DNA of 64,000 nucleotides from Janthinobacterium violaceinigrum (GCF_009208555.1 NZ_WFLI01000010.1:1-64000), one strand, 5' to 3'. Numbered from the stretch's first letter, positions 1 through 9,463 are shown. Notes: a model not told the origin generated them from the letters alone. Numbers and translations: made by a program.

Positions 1-42
1 TGCTGCGCAAGGTGAGCCTGCTGTGCAGCGACCAGGTCGACC

Positions 43-459
43 TTGTCGGGCGATGGCGAGGCGCGCGCGGCGCTGGCGGCCATCGTGCCGGCCATGCTGG
101 GCGAGGCCTTGCCGCCATCGCAAGCGGCGGCGCGGGCGGCGGCGCTCGATGGCGCCATCGCCGGCGTGGAGACGGCCATCCATGGCTTGCCCCTGGCGGC
201 CCAGCAAGAGGTGCAGGACCTGTTCGGCTTGCTGGCGCTGGCGCCCGCGCGGCGCTTTGTCGCCGGCGTAAAAGATGGCTGGCGCGAAGCCGATCCGGCC
301 CAGGTGGCGGCCTTTCTGCAGTCGTGGCGCACGCACCGCCTGGCCACCCTGCAGACGGCCTACCTGGCCCTGCACGACCTGATCCTCGGCGCCTGGTATG
401 CCGATGCCGCCCACTGGGCCGCCATCGGCTACCCGGGACCGCTGCCCGAACTGAGCTGA
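43..459 (+). CDS. Possible small subunit of a flavin dehydrogenase (start uncertain)
   Basis: The frame is open from a stop at 13-15 to TGA at 457-459. The first usable start is TTG at 43, giving 138 residues without a clear ribosome binding site, so the true start may differ or an upstream part may be lost by frameshift. The product is mostly helical with no obvious membrane segment. Its end (residues 116-133, AWYADAAHWAAIGYPGP) is the kind of tail I associate with gluconate-2-dehydrogenase subunit-3-like proteins that accompany GMC flavoproteins. That family usually carries a twin-arginine signal, which is not visible here. It lies 10 bases before the GMC gene on the same strand, which supports a functional link. 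The family call is an inference from the tail and the context. Confidence 0.55.
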   Translation: MSGDGEARAALAAIVPAMLGEALPPSQAAARAAALDGAIAGVETAIHGLPLAAQQEVQDLFGLLALAPARRFVAGVKDGWREADPAQVAAFLQSWRTHRLATLQTAYLALHDLILGAWYADAAHWAAIGYPGPLPELS

Positions 460-469
460 CAAGGCCACC

Positions 470-2110
470 ATGAGCACATCTCCCATACCCGACCCCATCG
501 CCATCGGCGTGGCCAGCGGCTGGCACGTCACCGACGCCAGCAGCATGACGGAAGACCGCACGCTGGAGGCTGACGTAGTCGTCATCGGCAGCGGCGCCGG
601 CGGCGGCGTGACGGCGGAAATCCTCGCGCTGGCCGGCCTGAAAGTGCTGATCGTCGAAGAGGGCGGCCTGAAGTCCTCGCGCGACTTCAAGATGCGCGAA
701 GCGGACGCGTATCCCGCGCTGTACCAGGAGTCGGCTGCGCGCAAGACGCGCGACAAGGCCATCAATATCCTGCAGGGACGCACGGTGGGCGGTTCCACCA
801 CCGTCAACTGGACCTCGAGTTTTCGCACGCCGCCCGGCACCCTGGAATACTGGCGCAAGCATTTCGGCCTGGTTGGCTACTCGGTGGACGCCATGGCGCC
901 GTGGTTCGCCATGATGGAGCGGCGCCTGCACGTGAGCGACTGGGCCGCGCCGCCCAATGAAAACAACGACTTGCTGCGCCGTGGCGCTACCGCGCTGGGC
1001 ATACCCACGGCCGCCATCCGGCGCAACGTGAACGGCTGCTGGAACCTCGGCTACTGCGGCATGGGCTGCCCCACGAACGCCAAGCAGTCGATGCTGGTGA
1101 CGACGATACCCGCGGCGCTGGCGCTGGGCGCGGGCCTGCTCGTGCATGCGCGCGCCCAGCGTTTCCTCTTCAAGGGCGAGCGCATCGACAGCCTGCAGGT
1201 GACGGCGCTCGACGGGGCGGGCCAGGCGCCCACGGGCGTGCGCATCACGGTGCGCGCCAAACACTTCGTGCTGGCCGGCGGCGCCATCAACTCGCCGGCG
1301 CTGCTGCTGCGCTCGCAGGCGCCCGACCCGCACGGTTTGCTGGGCCGGCGCACCTTCCTGCATCCGACGGTGATCTCGGCGGGGCTGTTCCCGCAGCGGG
1401 TCGACGCGTATGCGGGCGCGCCGCAGACGATCTATTCCGATCACTTCCTGCACACGGCGCCCATCGATGGCCCCATCGGCTACAAGCTCGAAGCGCCGCC
1501 CCTGCACCCGCTGCTGATGGCCACCACCATGGGCGGCTTCGGCGACGAACATGCGCGCACCATGCGCGAATTCCCCCATGCGCATGGCTTGCTGGCGCTG
1601 CTGCGCGACGGTTTTCACCACGATTCGGCGGGCGGCAGCGTGTCGCTCGACGGCTTCGGCGCGCCCGTGCTCGACTATCCGCTCACGCCCTTCATCTGGG
1701 ATGGCGTGCGGCGCGCGCTGCTGACGATGGCGGAAATCCAGTTCGCGGCCGGCGCGCGGAGCGTGTATCCCGTGCACGAGCTGGCCAGCCACTACACCAG
1801 CTGGGCGCAGGCGAAACAGGCCATCGGCGACTTGCCGATGCAGGCGCTGCTGGCCCGGGTGGTGTCGGCCCACGTGATGGGCGGCTGCGCCATGTCGGAC
1901 GATGCGCGCCTGGGTGTGACGGGCGCCGATGGCCGCTACCACGGCGTGCGCAACCTGTCCGTGCACGACGGCTCGCTGTTTCCCACCTCGATAGGCGCCA
2001 ATCCGCAGCTGACGATCTATGCGCTGGCCGCGCGCCTGGCCAGCGGCCTGGCGCAGCAATTGACGGGAAAACCGGCCCCCGTGCCCATGCCCGCCCCAGC
2101 GGCCGCATGA
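470..2110 (+). CDS. GMC family FAD-dependent oxidoreductase
   Basis: A 546-residue flavoprotein of the glucose-methanol-choline oxidoreductase family. The dinucleotide-binding glycine motif GSGAGGG is at residues 40-46, and the C-terminal GMC part holds the HVMGGCAM segment and the conserved GANPQLTIYALA end. Members oxidise alcohols, sugars or sterols and pass electrons to a cytochrome or quinone; the substrate cannot be read from the sequence. There is no N-terminal signal peptide, so export would need a partner such as the small protein encoded just upstream. The ATG at 470 follows a weak purine-rich stretch. The stop overlaps the start of the next gene by 4 bases (ATGA), which indicates translational coupling to the lipase-like protein. 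A triheme cytochrome that could accept electrons is encoded on the other strand near 17 kb. Confidence 0.9.
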   Translation: MSTSPIPDPIAIGVASGWHVTDASSMTEDRTLEADVVVIGSGAGGGVTAEILALAGLKVLIVEEGGLKSSRDFKMREADAYPALYQESAARKTRDKAINILQGRTVGGSTTVNWTSSFRTPPGTLEYWRKHFGLVGYSVDAMAPWFAMMERRLHVSDWAAPPNENNDLLRRGATALGIPTAAIRRNVNGCWNLGYCGMGCPTNAKQSMLVTTIPAALALGAGLLVHARAQRFLFKGERIDSLQVTALDGAGQAPTGVRITVRAKHFVLAGGAINSPALLLRSQAPDPHGLLGRRTFLHPTVISAGLFPQRVDAYAGAPQTIYSDHFLHTAPIDGPIGYKLEAPPLHPLLMATTMGGFGDEHARTMREFPHAHGLLALLRDGFHHDSAGGSVSLDGFGAPVLDYPLTPFIWDGVRRALLTMAEIQFAAGARSVYPVHELASHYTSWAQAKQAIGDLPMQALLARVVSAHVMGGCAMSDDARLGVTGADGRYHGVRNLSVHDGSLFPTSIGANPQLTIYALAARLASGLAQQLTGKPAPVPMPAPAAA

Positions 2111-3066
2111 TCGCGCGCATCCTCAGGTGGCTGATGCTGCTGCAGGTGCTGGCCGTGCTGGCGGTGGCATACCTGGCCAGGCAGGCGTGGGGCGTGGCCT
2201 CGCCGGTGCTGGCCCTGCTGCTGGCGGCCGCCATGCTGCTGGCCGTGCGCGCGCTGATCGTGGCGCGCAATTTCTGGGAAAGCCGGCGCCAGGGCAGTCC
2301 CGTGCCGCCCGCTTGCCAGCTGGACGCCCTGGGCGCCGCGCGCCTGTTTGTCGGCGAGCTGCGCGCCACGCTGTGGACCTCGTCGTGGGGCATGCTGCGC
2401 CCGCGCCTGCATGCGGCCGACGGCATCGCGGCTGGCCAGGGCTTGCCGGTGCTGCTGGTGCACGGTTATGTGTGCAATGGCGGCTACTGGACAAAGCTGA
2501 GCCGGGAGCTGGCCCAGGCGGGCATCGTGCACAAGGCGATCGACCTGGAACCCATCGATGCCAGCATCGACGGCTACGTGGCGCAAGTGGAGCAGGCGCT
2601 GCAGGCGTTGTGCACGCTCACGGGCAAGCCGCAAGCCATCATCGTCGCGCACAGCATGGGCGGCCTGGTGGCGCGTGCCTGGCTGCGCCACTACGGCGCC
2701 GCCCGCGTGGCGCGCATCATTACCATCGGCACGCCGCACCACGGCACGGCGCTGGCCAAGCTGGCGGCGGGGACGAATGCGCGCCAGATGAGCCGTATCG
2801 ATGGCGCGCCCAGCGGCTGGCTGACGCAGCTGGCCGCCAGCGAGACGGAGGAAACGCGGGCCCTGATCACGTCGATTTACTCGCACCACGATAATATTGT
2901 CGCGCCACAATCATCGGCGCATTTGCCCGGCGCGCGCAATCTTGCCTTCGGCGGCATCGGCCACGTGGCGCTGGCCAGCGATGCGCGCGTGCTGCGTCAG
3001 CTGTTAGCGGAAATCACTATCAAGTACGAAGCCGCCCAGCCCCCGTCTTGCCCCCATTTTCCCTGA
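2107..3066 (+). CDS. Membrane-anchored alpha/beta hydrolase (lipase-like)
   Basis: 319 residues. Two hydrophobic segments (about 5-22 and 32-50) anchor the N-terminus, followed by an alpha/beta-hydrolase domain. The oxyanion strand is PVLLVHGYVCNGGYW, the nucleophile elbow AHSMGG places Ser183, and TIGTPHHGT follows as in bacterial triacylglycerol lipases. Asp262 (SHHDNIV) and His286 (GIGHVAL) complete a plausible catalytic triad. The start overlaps the GMC gene stop by 4 bases, so the two are probably co-translated. The likely role is ester hydrolysis at the inner membrane, on the cytoplasmic or periplasmic side depending on topology. The natural substrate is unknown. Pairing with a GMC oxidoreductase suggests use of esterified alcohols or sterol-like compounds, which is inference. 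Confidence 0.85.
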   Translation: MIARILRWLMLLQVLAVLAVAYLARQAWGVASPVLALLLAAAMLLAVRALIVARNFWESRRQGSPVPPACQLDALGAARLFVGELRATLWTSSWGMLRPRLHAADGIAAGQGLPVLLVHGYVCNGGYWTKLSRELAQAGIVHKAIDLEPIDASIDGYVAQVEQALQALCTLTGKPQAIIVAHSMGGLVARAWLRHYGAARVARIITIGTPHHGTALAKLAAGTNARQMSRIDGAPSGWLTQLAASETEETRALITSIYSHHDNIVAPQSSAHLPGARNLAFGGIGHVALASDARVLRQLLAEITIKYEAAQPPSCPHFP

Positions 3067-3367
3067 GTCGTGTTGTGTTTTATCTGCATGGCAAGACTGT
3101 CTGTTTTGACTCTGCTGTTGCCTCCGTTTAACAGGCGCACGCCTAGAAAATCCTGTTTTCCACTGGCGTCCTGTATTAAGCTAGCATCAGGAAGGCAGCG
3201 GCCAGCGATGATTGCCGAGGCCGCAGTTGCCGCCCCATGGCGTTCCGTACGCGACATATTTGCGGGGGGCATGGCAGAATGTTGTAGGATTATTATGTTG
3301 ACCGCGCAAGCGGAAAGATGGGTGCAGGCAGAAAATGAGTCCATGCAGTTTTTATTGGGGGTGCTAA
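3067..3367. other. Intergenic region before the c-di-GMP gene
   Basis: About 300 bases with no convincing gene. The reading frames here lack a ribosome binding site and resemble no family I know. A run of five G at 3357-3361 sits 6 bases before the TTG start of the next gene and probably serves as its ribosome binding site. No promoter or terminator of good quality was seen. Confidence 0.5.
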
Positions 3368-6300
3368 TTGTCCGCACGTATCCTGATTATCGAAGATAAC
3401 GCCACCAATATGGAATTGATGGTGTACCTGTTGCGTGCCTTCGGGTACACGCCGCTGGCCGCCTATGACGGCGAAGAGGGCGTGCGCATGGCGCGCAGCG
3501 AATTGCCGGACTTGATCATCTGCGACGTGCATTTGCCCAAGCTCGACGGCTATGGCGTGGTGGCGGAGCTGAAGAAAGACCCGCTGCTGCGCAAGATCCC
3601 TGCCCTGGCCGTGACGGCGCTGGCCATGGTGGGCGACCGCGAACGCCTGCTCGAAGCGGGCTTCAACGGGTATATCGGCAAACCGATCGAGCCCGACCTG
3701 TTCGTGGCGGAGCTGGAATCTTTTTTACCCGGGGCGCCGTCGACGCCAGTTAAAAACGACATAGCTACGATACTGATCGTCGATGATCATGTGCTGAACC
3801 GCGAGTTCCTGACCGCGCTGCTGGGCTACGGCGGCCACCGCCTGCTGGAGGCGGCCAATGGCGCCGACGCGCTGGAAGTGCTGCGCACGGAGCGGCCGGA
3901 CCTGATCATCTCCGACATCCTGATGCCGAACATGGACGGCTACGAATTCGTCACGCGCGTGCATGCCGATCCCGCGCTGGCCGACGTGCCCATCATCTTC
4001 TATACGGCCACCTACCGCGAGCAGGAAGCGATCTTGCTGGCGCAGGCGTGCGGCGTGCGCTGGGTGCTGCCCAAGCCGTCCGACCCCGAAGTCATCGTGC
4101 GCACGGTCAATGAAGCGCTGGGACTGATGCCGGCGGCGACGCAGGTGCCGGACGCGCCGGGCGCCGGCGGCAGCACGGCCCCGCCCGCCACGGGCAAGCT
4201 GGCCGGCATCGAGCACCAGGTCAGCGGCTACCTCGACGAACTCGAGTCCAGCAGCCAGCAGATTTCGCAGCTGGCCAGCCAGCGCGAGGGCCAGGCCGCC
4301 ATTCCCGAAGACCTGGCCATCATGACGGAGCGCCTGTCGCGTTCTCTATCGAGCCTGCAGGCGGTGAGCCTGCGCCTGACGGCCCTGATCGAACTGGGCA
4401 TCGAGCTGGGCGCCGAACGCGATCCGCGCGCCTTGATCGAGGCGGGCTGCAAGGTGGCGCAGAATATCTGCGTCTCCAAATACGCCTGCATCGGCGTGCT
4501 GGAAGAGGGCGCCGAAAAGCTCAGTTATTTTTCCTCGTGCGGCGCCGAGAAAAACCTCGAACGCATCGCCAGCGCGCCGCGCACGGGCATCCTGAGCCGC
4601 TTGCTGGAACAGCGCCAGCCCTACCGGGTGAACGGCTTGAAGGGCGACCCCGGCGCGCTGGGCCTGCCCGATACGCACCCGCCCGTGCACTCTTTCCTGG
4701 GCGTCGCCATCGCCTCGCGCGAACGCAGCCACGGCTGGCTGTACCTGGTCGACAAGCTGGGAGCGAACGAGTTTTCCGAAGTCGACGAGCGCGTCGCCGC
4801 CACGGTGGCGGCGCAGATCGCCGTCGCCTACGACAACCTGCTGCTGTACGACGAGATCAAGCGCCACCACGAGCAGCTGACCCTGGACATGGCGGCGCGC
4901 ATCCGCCTCGATGAAGACTTGCGCCGCTTCCGCCTGGCGATGGACGCCACGGCGGACGCGATTTTCCTCGTCGACCGCGCCGGCATGTGCTTCGTCGACG
5001 TCAACCAGACTGCCTGCCGCATGCTGGGCTTCGAGCGCGAGGATTTCCTGCGCGTGGGGCCGGGCCGCGCGAGCGAGGGCGAGACGCAGCTGGAAGAACT
5101 GTACAACAAGCTGCTGGCGGGCGACCAGGGCGGCCCCATGACGGAATTGCAGCTGCAGCGCAAGGATGGCTCGCCGCTGTCGGTGGAAGTGCAGCGGCGC
5201 ACCCTGCGCTCGGGGCAGAGCTGGATCCTGGTGGCCGTGGCGCGCGATATCACCGAGCGCAAGGATGCCGAGCAGCGCCTGATGAAGCTGGCCCATTTCG
5301 ATACCTTGACGGGCTTGCCGAACCGCAGCCAGTTCTACGCCTCGCTGACCCATTCGCTGGCCCAGGCGGCCGAACACCAGTGGGCCGTGGCCGTGCTGTT
5401 CATGGACATCGACCGCTTCAAGAATATCAACGACACCTTGGGCCACACCATCGGCGACGACCTGCTGCGCCAGTTTTCCAGCCGCCTCGTCGATTGCCTG
5501 CGCGTGCGCGACACCATCGGCCGCTTTGGCGGCGATGAATTTGCCACCATCCTGCTGCTGCCCGAAGGCGCCCAGCATGCCGTGGGCGTGGTCGACAAGA
5601 TCCGCGAAGCAATGCGCAAGCCCTTCGACTTGCAGGGGCACGAGGTGACGGTCACGGTCAGCATCGGCATTTCCGTGTACCCCGACGATGGCGTCGATGC
5701 CGACACCCTGATCCAATATGCCGACACGGCCATGTACCGCGCCAAGGAAGCGGGCCGCGATGCCTTCCGCTTCTTCACGGCGGAAATGAACGCGCAGTCG
5801 ATGGCGCGGCTGGACATGGAAAACGCGCTGCGGCGCGCCATCGACAACGAGGAATTCGTGCTGTTCTTCCAGCCCAAGGTGAACATCATCTCGGGACGCA
5901 TCAGCGGTGCCGAGGCGCTGATACGCTGGCGCCGCCCCGGCCACGGCATGGTGTCGCCGGCCCTGTTCATCCCCCTGCTGGAAGAAACGGGGCTGATCGT
6001 GCGCGTCGGTAACTGGGTGCTCGACGAGGCTTGCAGGAAGATCAGCGAATGGGGCGCCAGCAGCATCGGCCCCGTGCACCTGTCGGTGAATGTGTCGGGC
6101 ATCCAGTTTTTCGTCGGCGGCCTGGAAGAAGAGGTGCTCAAGGCGATCCGCAAGCACGAGATCGCGCCCGAGCTGCTGGAACTGGAGCTGACGGAAAGCT
6201 CGCTGATGTCGAATGCCGAGGAAACCATCGCCGTGCTGCGCAACCTGAAGGCGCTGGGCATCCAGATTTCCATCGACGATTTCGGCACCGGCTATTCCAG

Positions 6301-7006
6301 CCTGGCCTACCTGAAGCGCTTCCCCATCGACAAGCTGAAGATCGATATCGCCTTCGTGCGCGAAGTGACCAGCAATCCGGACGACGCGGCCATCGTGCTG
6401 GCCATCATCAGCATGGCGCACAGCATGAAGCTCGAGGTGATCGCCGAAGGCGTGGAAAACGATGCGCAGCTGGCCTACCTGCGGCGCCACGGCTGCGACG
6501 AGATGCAGGGCTATTATTTCAGCCGCCCCGTGCCGCACGAGGAGTTCGAGCAGATGCTGATGGGCGGCAAGCTGCTGCAGGCGCCGCAGGATGCCGGCGG
6601 GGAAGAGCAGCAAACCTTGCTGATCGTCGACGACGATGTCTTCATGCTCGACGTGCTCAGCGACTTCCTGGCGCAGGACGGCTACCGCATCCTCACGGCG
6701 CAGACGGCGGCCGAGGGCTTCGACATCCTCGCGCGCCACAAGGTGCAGGTGATCCTGTGCGACCAGTGCATGCCGCTCATGAGCGGCACCGAATTCATGG
6801 AGCGGGTCAAGCACCTGTGCCCCGACACCTTCCGCATCATGCTGTCGGCCTTTGCCGACCTGACCCCCATCATGGCGGCCATCAACCGCGGCGCCGTCGA
6901 CCGCTTCTATACGAAGCCGTGGAAAGGCGCCGTGCTGCGCGAGAATATCCGCGAAGGCTTCCGCCTGCACAAGCTGCTGCACGGCCCCGTGAAAGCGGCG
7001 GCCTAG
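3368..7006 (+). CDS. Hybrid REC-REC-GAF-PAS-GGDEF-EAL-REC c-di-GMP signalling protein
   Basis: 1212 residues, starting at TTG 3368 behind a G-rich ribosome binding site. Two receiver domains come first (phosphoacceptors Asp53 and Asp183), then a helical linker with coiled-coil character (about 265-330), a GAF domain (about 335-495), a PAS domain (about 520-635), a GGDEF domain, an EAL domain and a third receiver at the C-terminus (Asp1132). The cyclase signature GGDEF is intact at 721-725, with a product-inhibition RxxD motif five residues before it. The phosphodiesterase motifs EALIR (849), ELTESS, DDFGTGYSS and EGVE are all present. It may therefore both make and degrade cyclic di-GMP, with phosphorylation and a GAF/PAS ligand setting the balance. 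The C-terminal receiver resembles those of RpfG-type regulators. No histidine kinase is adjacent. Confidence 0.93.
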   Translation: MSARILIIEDNATNMELMVYLLRAFGYTPLAAYDGEEGVRMARSELPDLIICDVHLPKLDGYGVVAELKKDPLLRKIPALAVTALAMVGDRERLLEAGFNGYIGKPIEPDLFVAELESFLPGAPSTPVKNDIATILIVDDHVLNREFLTALLGYGGHRLLEAANGADALEVLRTERPDLIISDILMPNMDGYEFVTRVHADPALADVPIIFYTATYREQEAILLAQACGVRWVLPKPSDPEVIVRTVNEALGLMPAATQVPDAPGAGGSTAPPATGKLAGIEHQVSGYLDELESSSQQISQLASQREGQAAIPEDLAIMTERLSRSLSSLQAVSLRLTALIELGIELGAERDPRALIEAGCKVAQNICVSKYACIGVLEEGAEKLSYFSSCGAEKNLERIASAPRTGILSRLLEQRQPYRVNGLKGDPGALGLPDTHPPVHSFLGVAIASRERSHGWLYLVDKLGANEFSEVDERVAATVAAQIAVAYDNLLLYDEIKRHHEQLTLDMAARIRLDEDLRRFRLAMDATADAIFLVDRAGMCFVDVNQTACRMLGFEREDFLRVGPGRASEGETQLEELYNKLLAGDQGGPMTELQLQRKDGSPLSVEVQRRTLRSGQSWILVAVARDITERKDAEQRLMKLAHFDTLTGLPNRSQFYASLTHSLAQAAEHQWAVAVLFMDIDRFKNINDTLGHTIGDDLLRQFSSRLVDCLRVRDTIGRFGGDEFATILLLPEGAQHAVGVVDKIREAMRKPFDLQGHEVTVTVSIGISVYPDDGVDADTLIQYADTAMYRAKEAGRDAFRFFTAEMNAQSMARLDMENALRRAIDNEEFVLFFQPKVNIISGRISGAEALIRWRRPGHGMVSPALFIPLLEETGLIVRVGNWVLDEACRKISEWGASSIGPVHLSVNVSGIQFFVGGLEEEVLKAIRKHEIAPELLELELTESSLMSNAEETIAVLRNLKALGIQISIDDFGTGYSSLAYLKRFPIDKLKIDIAFVREVTSNPDDAAIVLAIISMAHSMKLEVIAEGVENDAQLAYLRRHGCDEMQGYYFSRPVPHEEFEQMLMGGKLLQAPQDAGGEEQQTLLIVDDDVFMLDVLSDFLAQDGYRILTAQTAAEGFDILARHKVQVILCDQCMPLMSGTEFMERVKHLCPDTFRIMLSAFADLTPIMAAINRGAVDRFYTKPWKGAVLRENIREGFRLHKLLHGPVKAAA

Positions 7007-7155
7007 GCACCGCCGCGCAAGCCGCCGGCCGGGCGTGCGCTGGCGCACGTTTAGAAGCCAATTTCTATCGAATTAGACTCCCGTCTCTAGTTTTGCTCAC
7101 TAGAATAAAAAACATCCATGATGTGGCATGGCCTTTCAGATGACGGGAGCTGGCG

Positions 7156-7821
7156 ATGGTGAAGAAATTGAAGGAGCTGACGGAAGACAAGGAACTGGCA
7201 AGCGCCGTGCGCTCGTCCGCGCAGCAGATCTGGCAAGCGGGCCTCGGGGCCTTTGCCAAGGCGCAGGAAGAGGGTGGTCGCGTGTTTTCCAAGCTGGTCA
7301 AGGAAGGCACGGAATTCCAGAAGCGGGCCGAAGACAAGGTGGCCGGTGTCAGCGACAGCGTCAGCAAGCTGGCCGATGGCGTGGGCAAGCAGGCCAGCGG
7401 GTCCTGGGACAAGCTCGAACAAGTGTTTGAAGAGCGCGTCGCGCGCGCGCTGGCCACCATCGGCGTGCCCCGGCAAGACGATATCACCGCGCTGCACGCA
7501 AAGATCGATGCCTTGAGCCTGCAGGTGGCGGCGTTGTCGGCCAAGGCCGCGCCGGTGGCCAAACCGAAGACTGCGGCCAAGCCCGCCGTGAAGGCGGCGC
7601 CGAAAGCGGCACCGAAAACCGTCTCGAAAGCGGTGCCGAAAGCCGCGCCGAAAACAGTCGTCGCCAAGGCCCCGGCCAAGCCGGCAGCCAAGGCTGCGCC
7701 GCGTGCCGCGGCCACGCCTGCGAGCAAGGCAGTGAGCAAGCCAGCAAGCAAACCAGAAAGCAAGGCGGCGAGCAAGCCAGTGACTAAGTCTTCGGCGCAG
7801 AAAAAAGCACCGTCCGCCTGA
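7156..7821 (+). CDS. PhaF-type phasin (PHA granule-associated protein)
   Basis: 221 residues. The first 130 form the long helical phasin domain (SAQQIWQAGLGAFAKAQEEG, then repeated amphipathic stretches and a coiled-coil zipper near 115-130), which coats polyhydroxyalkanoate granules. The rest (about 131-221) is a low-complexity tail of Ala, Lys, Pro and Ser with many AAKP/APK repeats, like the histone-H1-like DNA-binding tail of PhaF that ties granules to the nucleoid. The ATG at 7156 follows GGGAGC. The gene is monocistronic, with a rho-independent terminator just after it. PHA synthase genes are not in the window. Confidence 0.88.
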   Translation: MVKKLKELTEDKELASAVRSSAQQIWQAGLGAFAKAQEEGGRVFSKLVKEGTEFQKRAEDKVAGVSDSVSKLADGVGKQASGSWDKLEQVFEERVARALATIGVPRQDDITALHAKIDALSLQVAALSAKAAPVAKPKTAAKPAVKAAPKAAPKTVSKAVPKAAPKTVVAKAPAKPAAKAAPRAAATPASKAVSKPASKPESKAASKPVTKSSAQKKAPSA

Positions 7822-7842
7822 GTTGGCGCCGCATCCTGCCCG

Positions 7843-7866
7843 GCCTGCTCGCGCAGGCTTTTTTTT
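7843..7866 (+). terminator. Rho-independent terminator of the phasin gene
   Basis: Stem gcctgc/gcaggc (7843-7848 and 7853-7858) with loop tcgc, followed by eight T (7859-7866). It lies 22 bases after the phasin stop. Confidence 0.85.
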
Positions 7867-7960
7867 GCCTCCGGTTTTCACCGGCGCCGGGGGGCGGAGT
7901 GTTTCATTACGGCTATTTTAGGTGGTATGCTTGCGGCAGAACACAGAGAGATTGCCCGCC

Positions 7961-8632
7961 ATGCTACAAAAAGCACCACGCCGTACCCGCGAACGCATCC
8001 TGGAGTTGTCGCTGCGCCTGTTCAATGAGTTTGGTGAGCCGAATATCACGACGACCGTGATTGCGGAAGAGATGAACATTTCGCCGGGAAACCTGTATTA
8101 CCACTTCCGCAACAAGGACGACATCGTCAATTCGATCTTCGTCCAGTTCGAGGCGGAAATCGAACGCATCCTGACCGTGCCCGACGGGCGCCGTTCGAAT
8201 ATCGAGGATGTCTGGCTGTACCTGCACCTGATGTTCGAACTGATCTGGCGCTACCGCTTTTTCTATCGCGACCTCAACGATTTGCTGTCGCGCAACCGCA
8301 AGCTGGAACTGCACTTCAAGCTGATCCTGGCGCACAAGATCAAGGTGGCCACGCAGCTGTGCGAAGATTTGCGCAGTGAACAGTCGCTGGAAGCGTCGGA
8401 CATGGAAGTCGCTGCGATGGCGACGAATATGGTGGTCGTTGCCACCTACTGGCTGTCGTACGAGTATGTGCGCAACCCGCGCAAGTACAGCGAGCAGCAA
8501 TCGATGTCCGATGCGCTGGCACGCGGCTGCTACCAGGTGCTGTCCCTGATCGGGCCGTATTTACGCAACGAAACGCATTTGTTGTTTCGCAAACTGTCGG
8601 AAGAGTATGTGACCAAACTCAAGAACGACTGA
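7961..8632 (+). CDS. TetR/AcrR family transcriptional regulator
   Basis: 223 residues from ATG 7961, preceded by AGAGAG. An in-frame GTG at 7922 would add 13 residues without homology, so the ATG is preferred. The N-terminal helix-turn-helix (about residues 29-50) contains the typical NISPGNLYYHFRNKDDI segment of TetR proteins. The C-terminal part (60-223) is helical and should bind a ligand and form the dimer. Proteins with this start (PRRTRERILELSLRLFNEFG) are common next to PHA and fatty-acid genes in Burkholderiales, and it follows a phasin gene here. The target and ligand are unknown. The next gene is 49 bases downstream on the same strand. Confidence 0.88.
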   Translation: MLQKAPRRTRERILELSLRLFNEFGEPNITTTVIAEEMNISPGNLYYHFRNKDDIVNSIFVQFEAEIERILTVPDGRRSNIEDVWLYLHLMFELIWRYRFFYRDLNDLLSRNRKLELHFKLILAHKIKVATQLCEDLRSEQSLEASDMEVAAMATNMVVVATYWLSYEYVRNPRKYSEQQSMSDALARGCYQVLSLIGPYLRNETHLLFRKLSEEYVTKLKND

Positions 8633-8681
8633 CGGGGCCGCTGGCGGCAAGGCGGCAAGTCGTTATTTACAGGAGAGATGT

Positions 8682-9455
8682 ATGGCTTGGAAACAATTTC
8701 CCTATCCGGATGACGCATATGTCTACACGCCGCAGACCCTGGCGGCGGCCTGGGCCCGCCTGCATGCGGGCGACGTGGAACCCTTTCCCACGCACCCGGC
8801 ATTGGTGCAAGCCTGGCTGGCCTTTCACGCGGGCGACTTCGAGCGCGCGGCCAAGCTGGGCCTGGCCGTTGGCGTGCCCGGCTATGCGGTAGCGCACAAG
8901 GCCACCTGCATCTACGCCACGCACCTGGAAGTGAGCGACAGCCAGAAACTCGACATGTACGAAGAAGTGGCGGAACGCTGCGAGCGCCAGCAGAGTGAGC
9001 AGCCGGACAATCCGGCCGGTTACTACTGGCATGCCTACAGCCTGGGCCGCTATGCGCTGGGCACTTCCGTCGTCAAGGCCCTGGCGCAGGGCATGGGCGC
9101 GCGCGTGCGCAACAGCCTGGACCGCACGATGACGGTGGCGCCCATGCATGCGGAAGCGCATATTGCGTTTGGGATTTATCATACGGAAATTATCGACAAG
9201 GTCGGTGCCATGATCGGCAACCTGACGTATGGCGCCAACAAGGAAGACGGCTATCAGCACTTCAAGACGGCGCTGGCCCTGACGCCGTATTCGGCGCTGG
9301 CGCACAGCGAATATGCGCGCGCCTTGAACATGCTCGACGGAAAGAAAAAGCTGGCGGAAGCGCTGGCCCTGTATGAAAAGGCGGCCGACTGCGTGGCTCT
9401 GGACGCCAAGGAACGCCTCGAGGTCGAGGCGGCGATCGATGAACTGAAAGGGTAA
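8682..9455 (+). CDS. TPR-like hypothetical protein
   Basis: 257 residues starting at ATG 8682 behind a strong AGGAGAG site. There is no signal peptide. The protein is built of helical pairs with a TPR-like pattern (for example ALVQAWLAFHAGDFERAAKLG near 43-63 and AHSEYARALNMLDG near 206-219), so it is probably a cytoplasmic scaffold or adaptor. The segment NPAGYYWHAYSLGRYA recalls TatT-type TPR proteins, but I cannot assign it. It ends 8 bases before the LOG-family gene and is probably co-transcribed with it. The function is unknown. Confidence 0.75.
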   Translation: MAWKQFPYPDDAYVYTPQTLAAAWARLHAGDVEPFPTHPALVQAWLAFHAGDFERAAKLGLAVGVPGYAVAHKATCIYATHLEVSDSQKLDMYEEVAERCERQQSEQPDNPAGYYWHAYSLGRYALGTSVVKALAQGMGARVRNSLDRTMTVAPMHAEAHIAFGIYHTEIIDKVGAMIGNLTYGANKEDGYQHFKTALALTPYSALAHSEYARALNMLDGKKKLAEALALYEKAADCVALDAKERLEVEAAIDELKG

Positions 9456-9463
9456 GGATTACT

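Noticed and set aside
3070..3399. 109-residue frame before the c-di-GMP gene
   Set aside because: No ribosome binding site; runs into the next gene out of frame; no family features.
4346..7048. Leftward 900-residue frame
   Set aside because: Antisense shadow of the c-di-GMP protein caused by high GC; His/Gln/Arg-rich with no family features.
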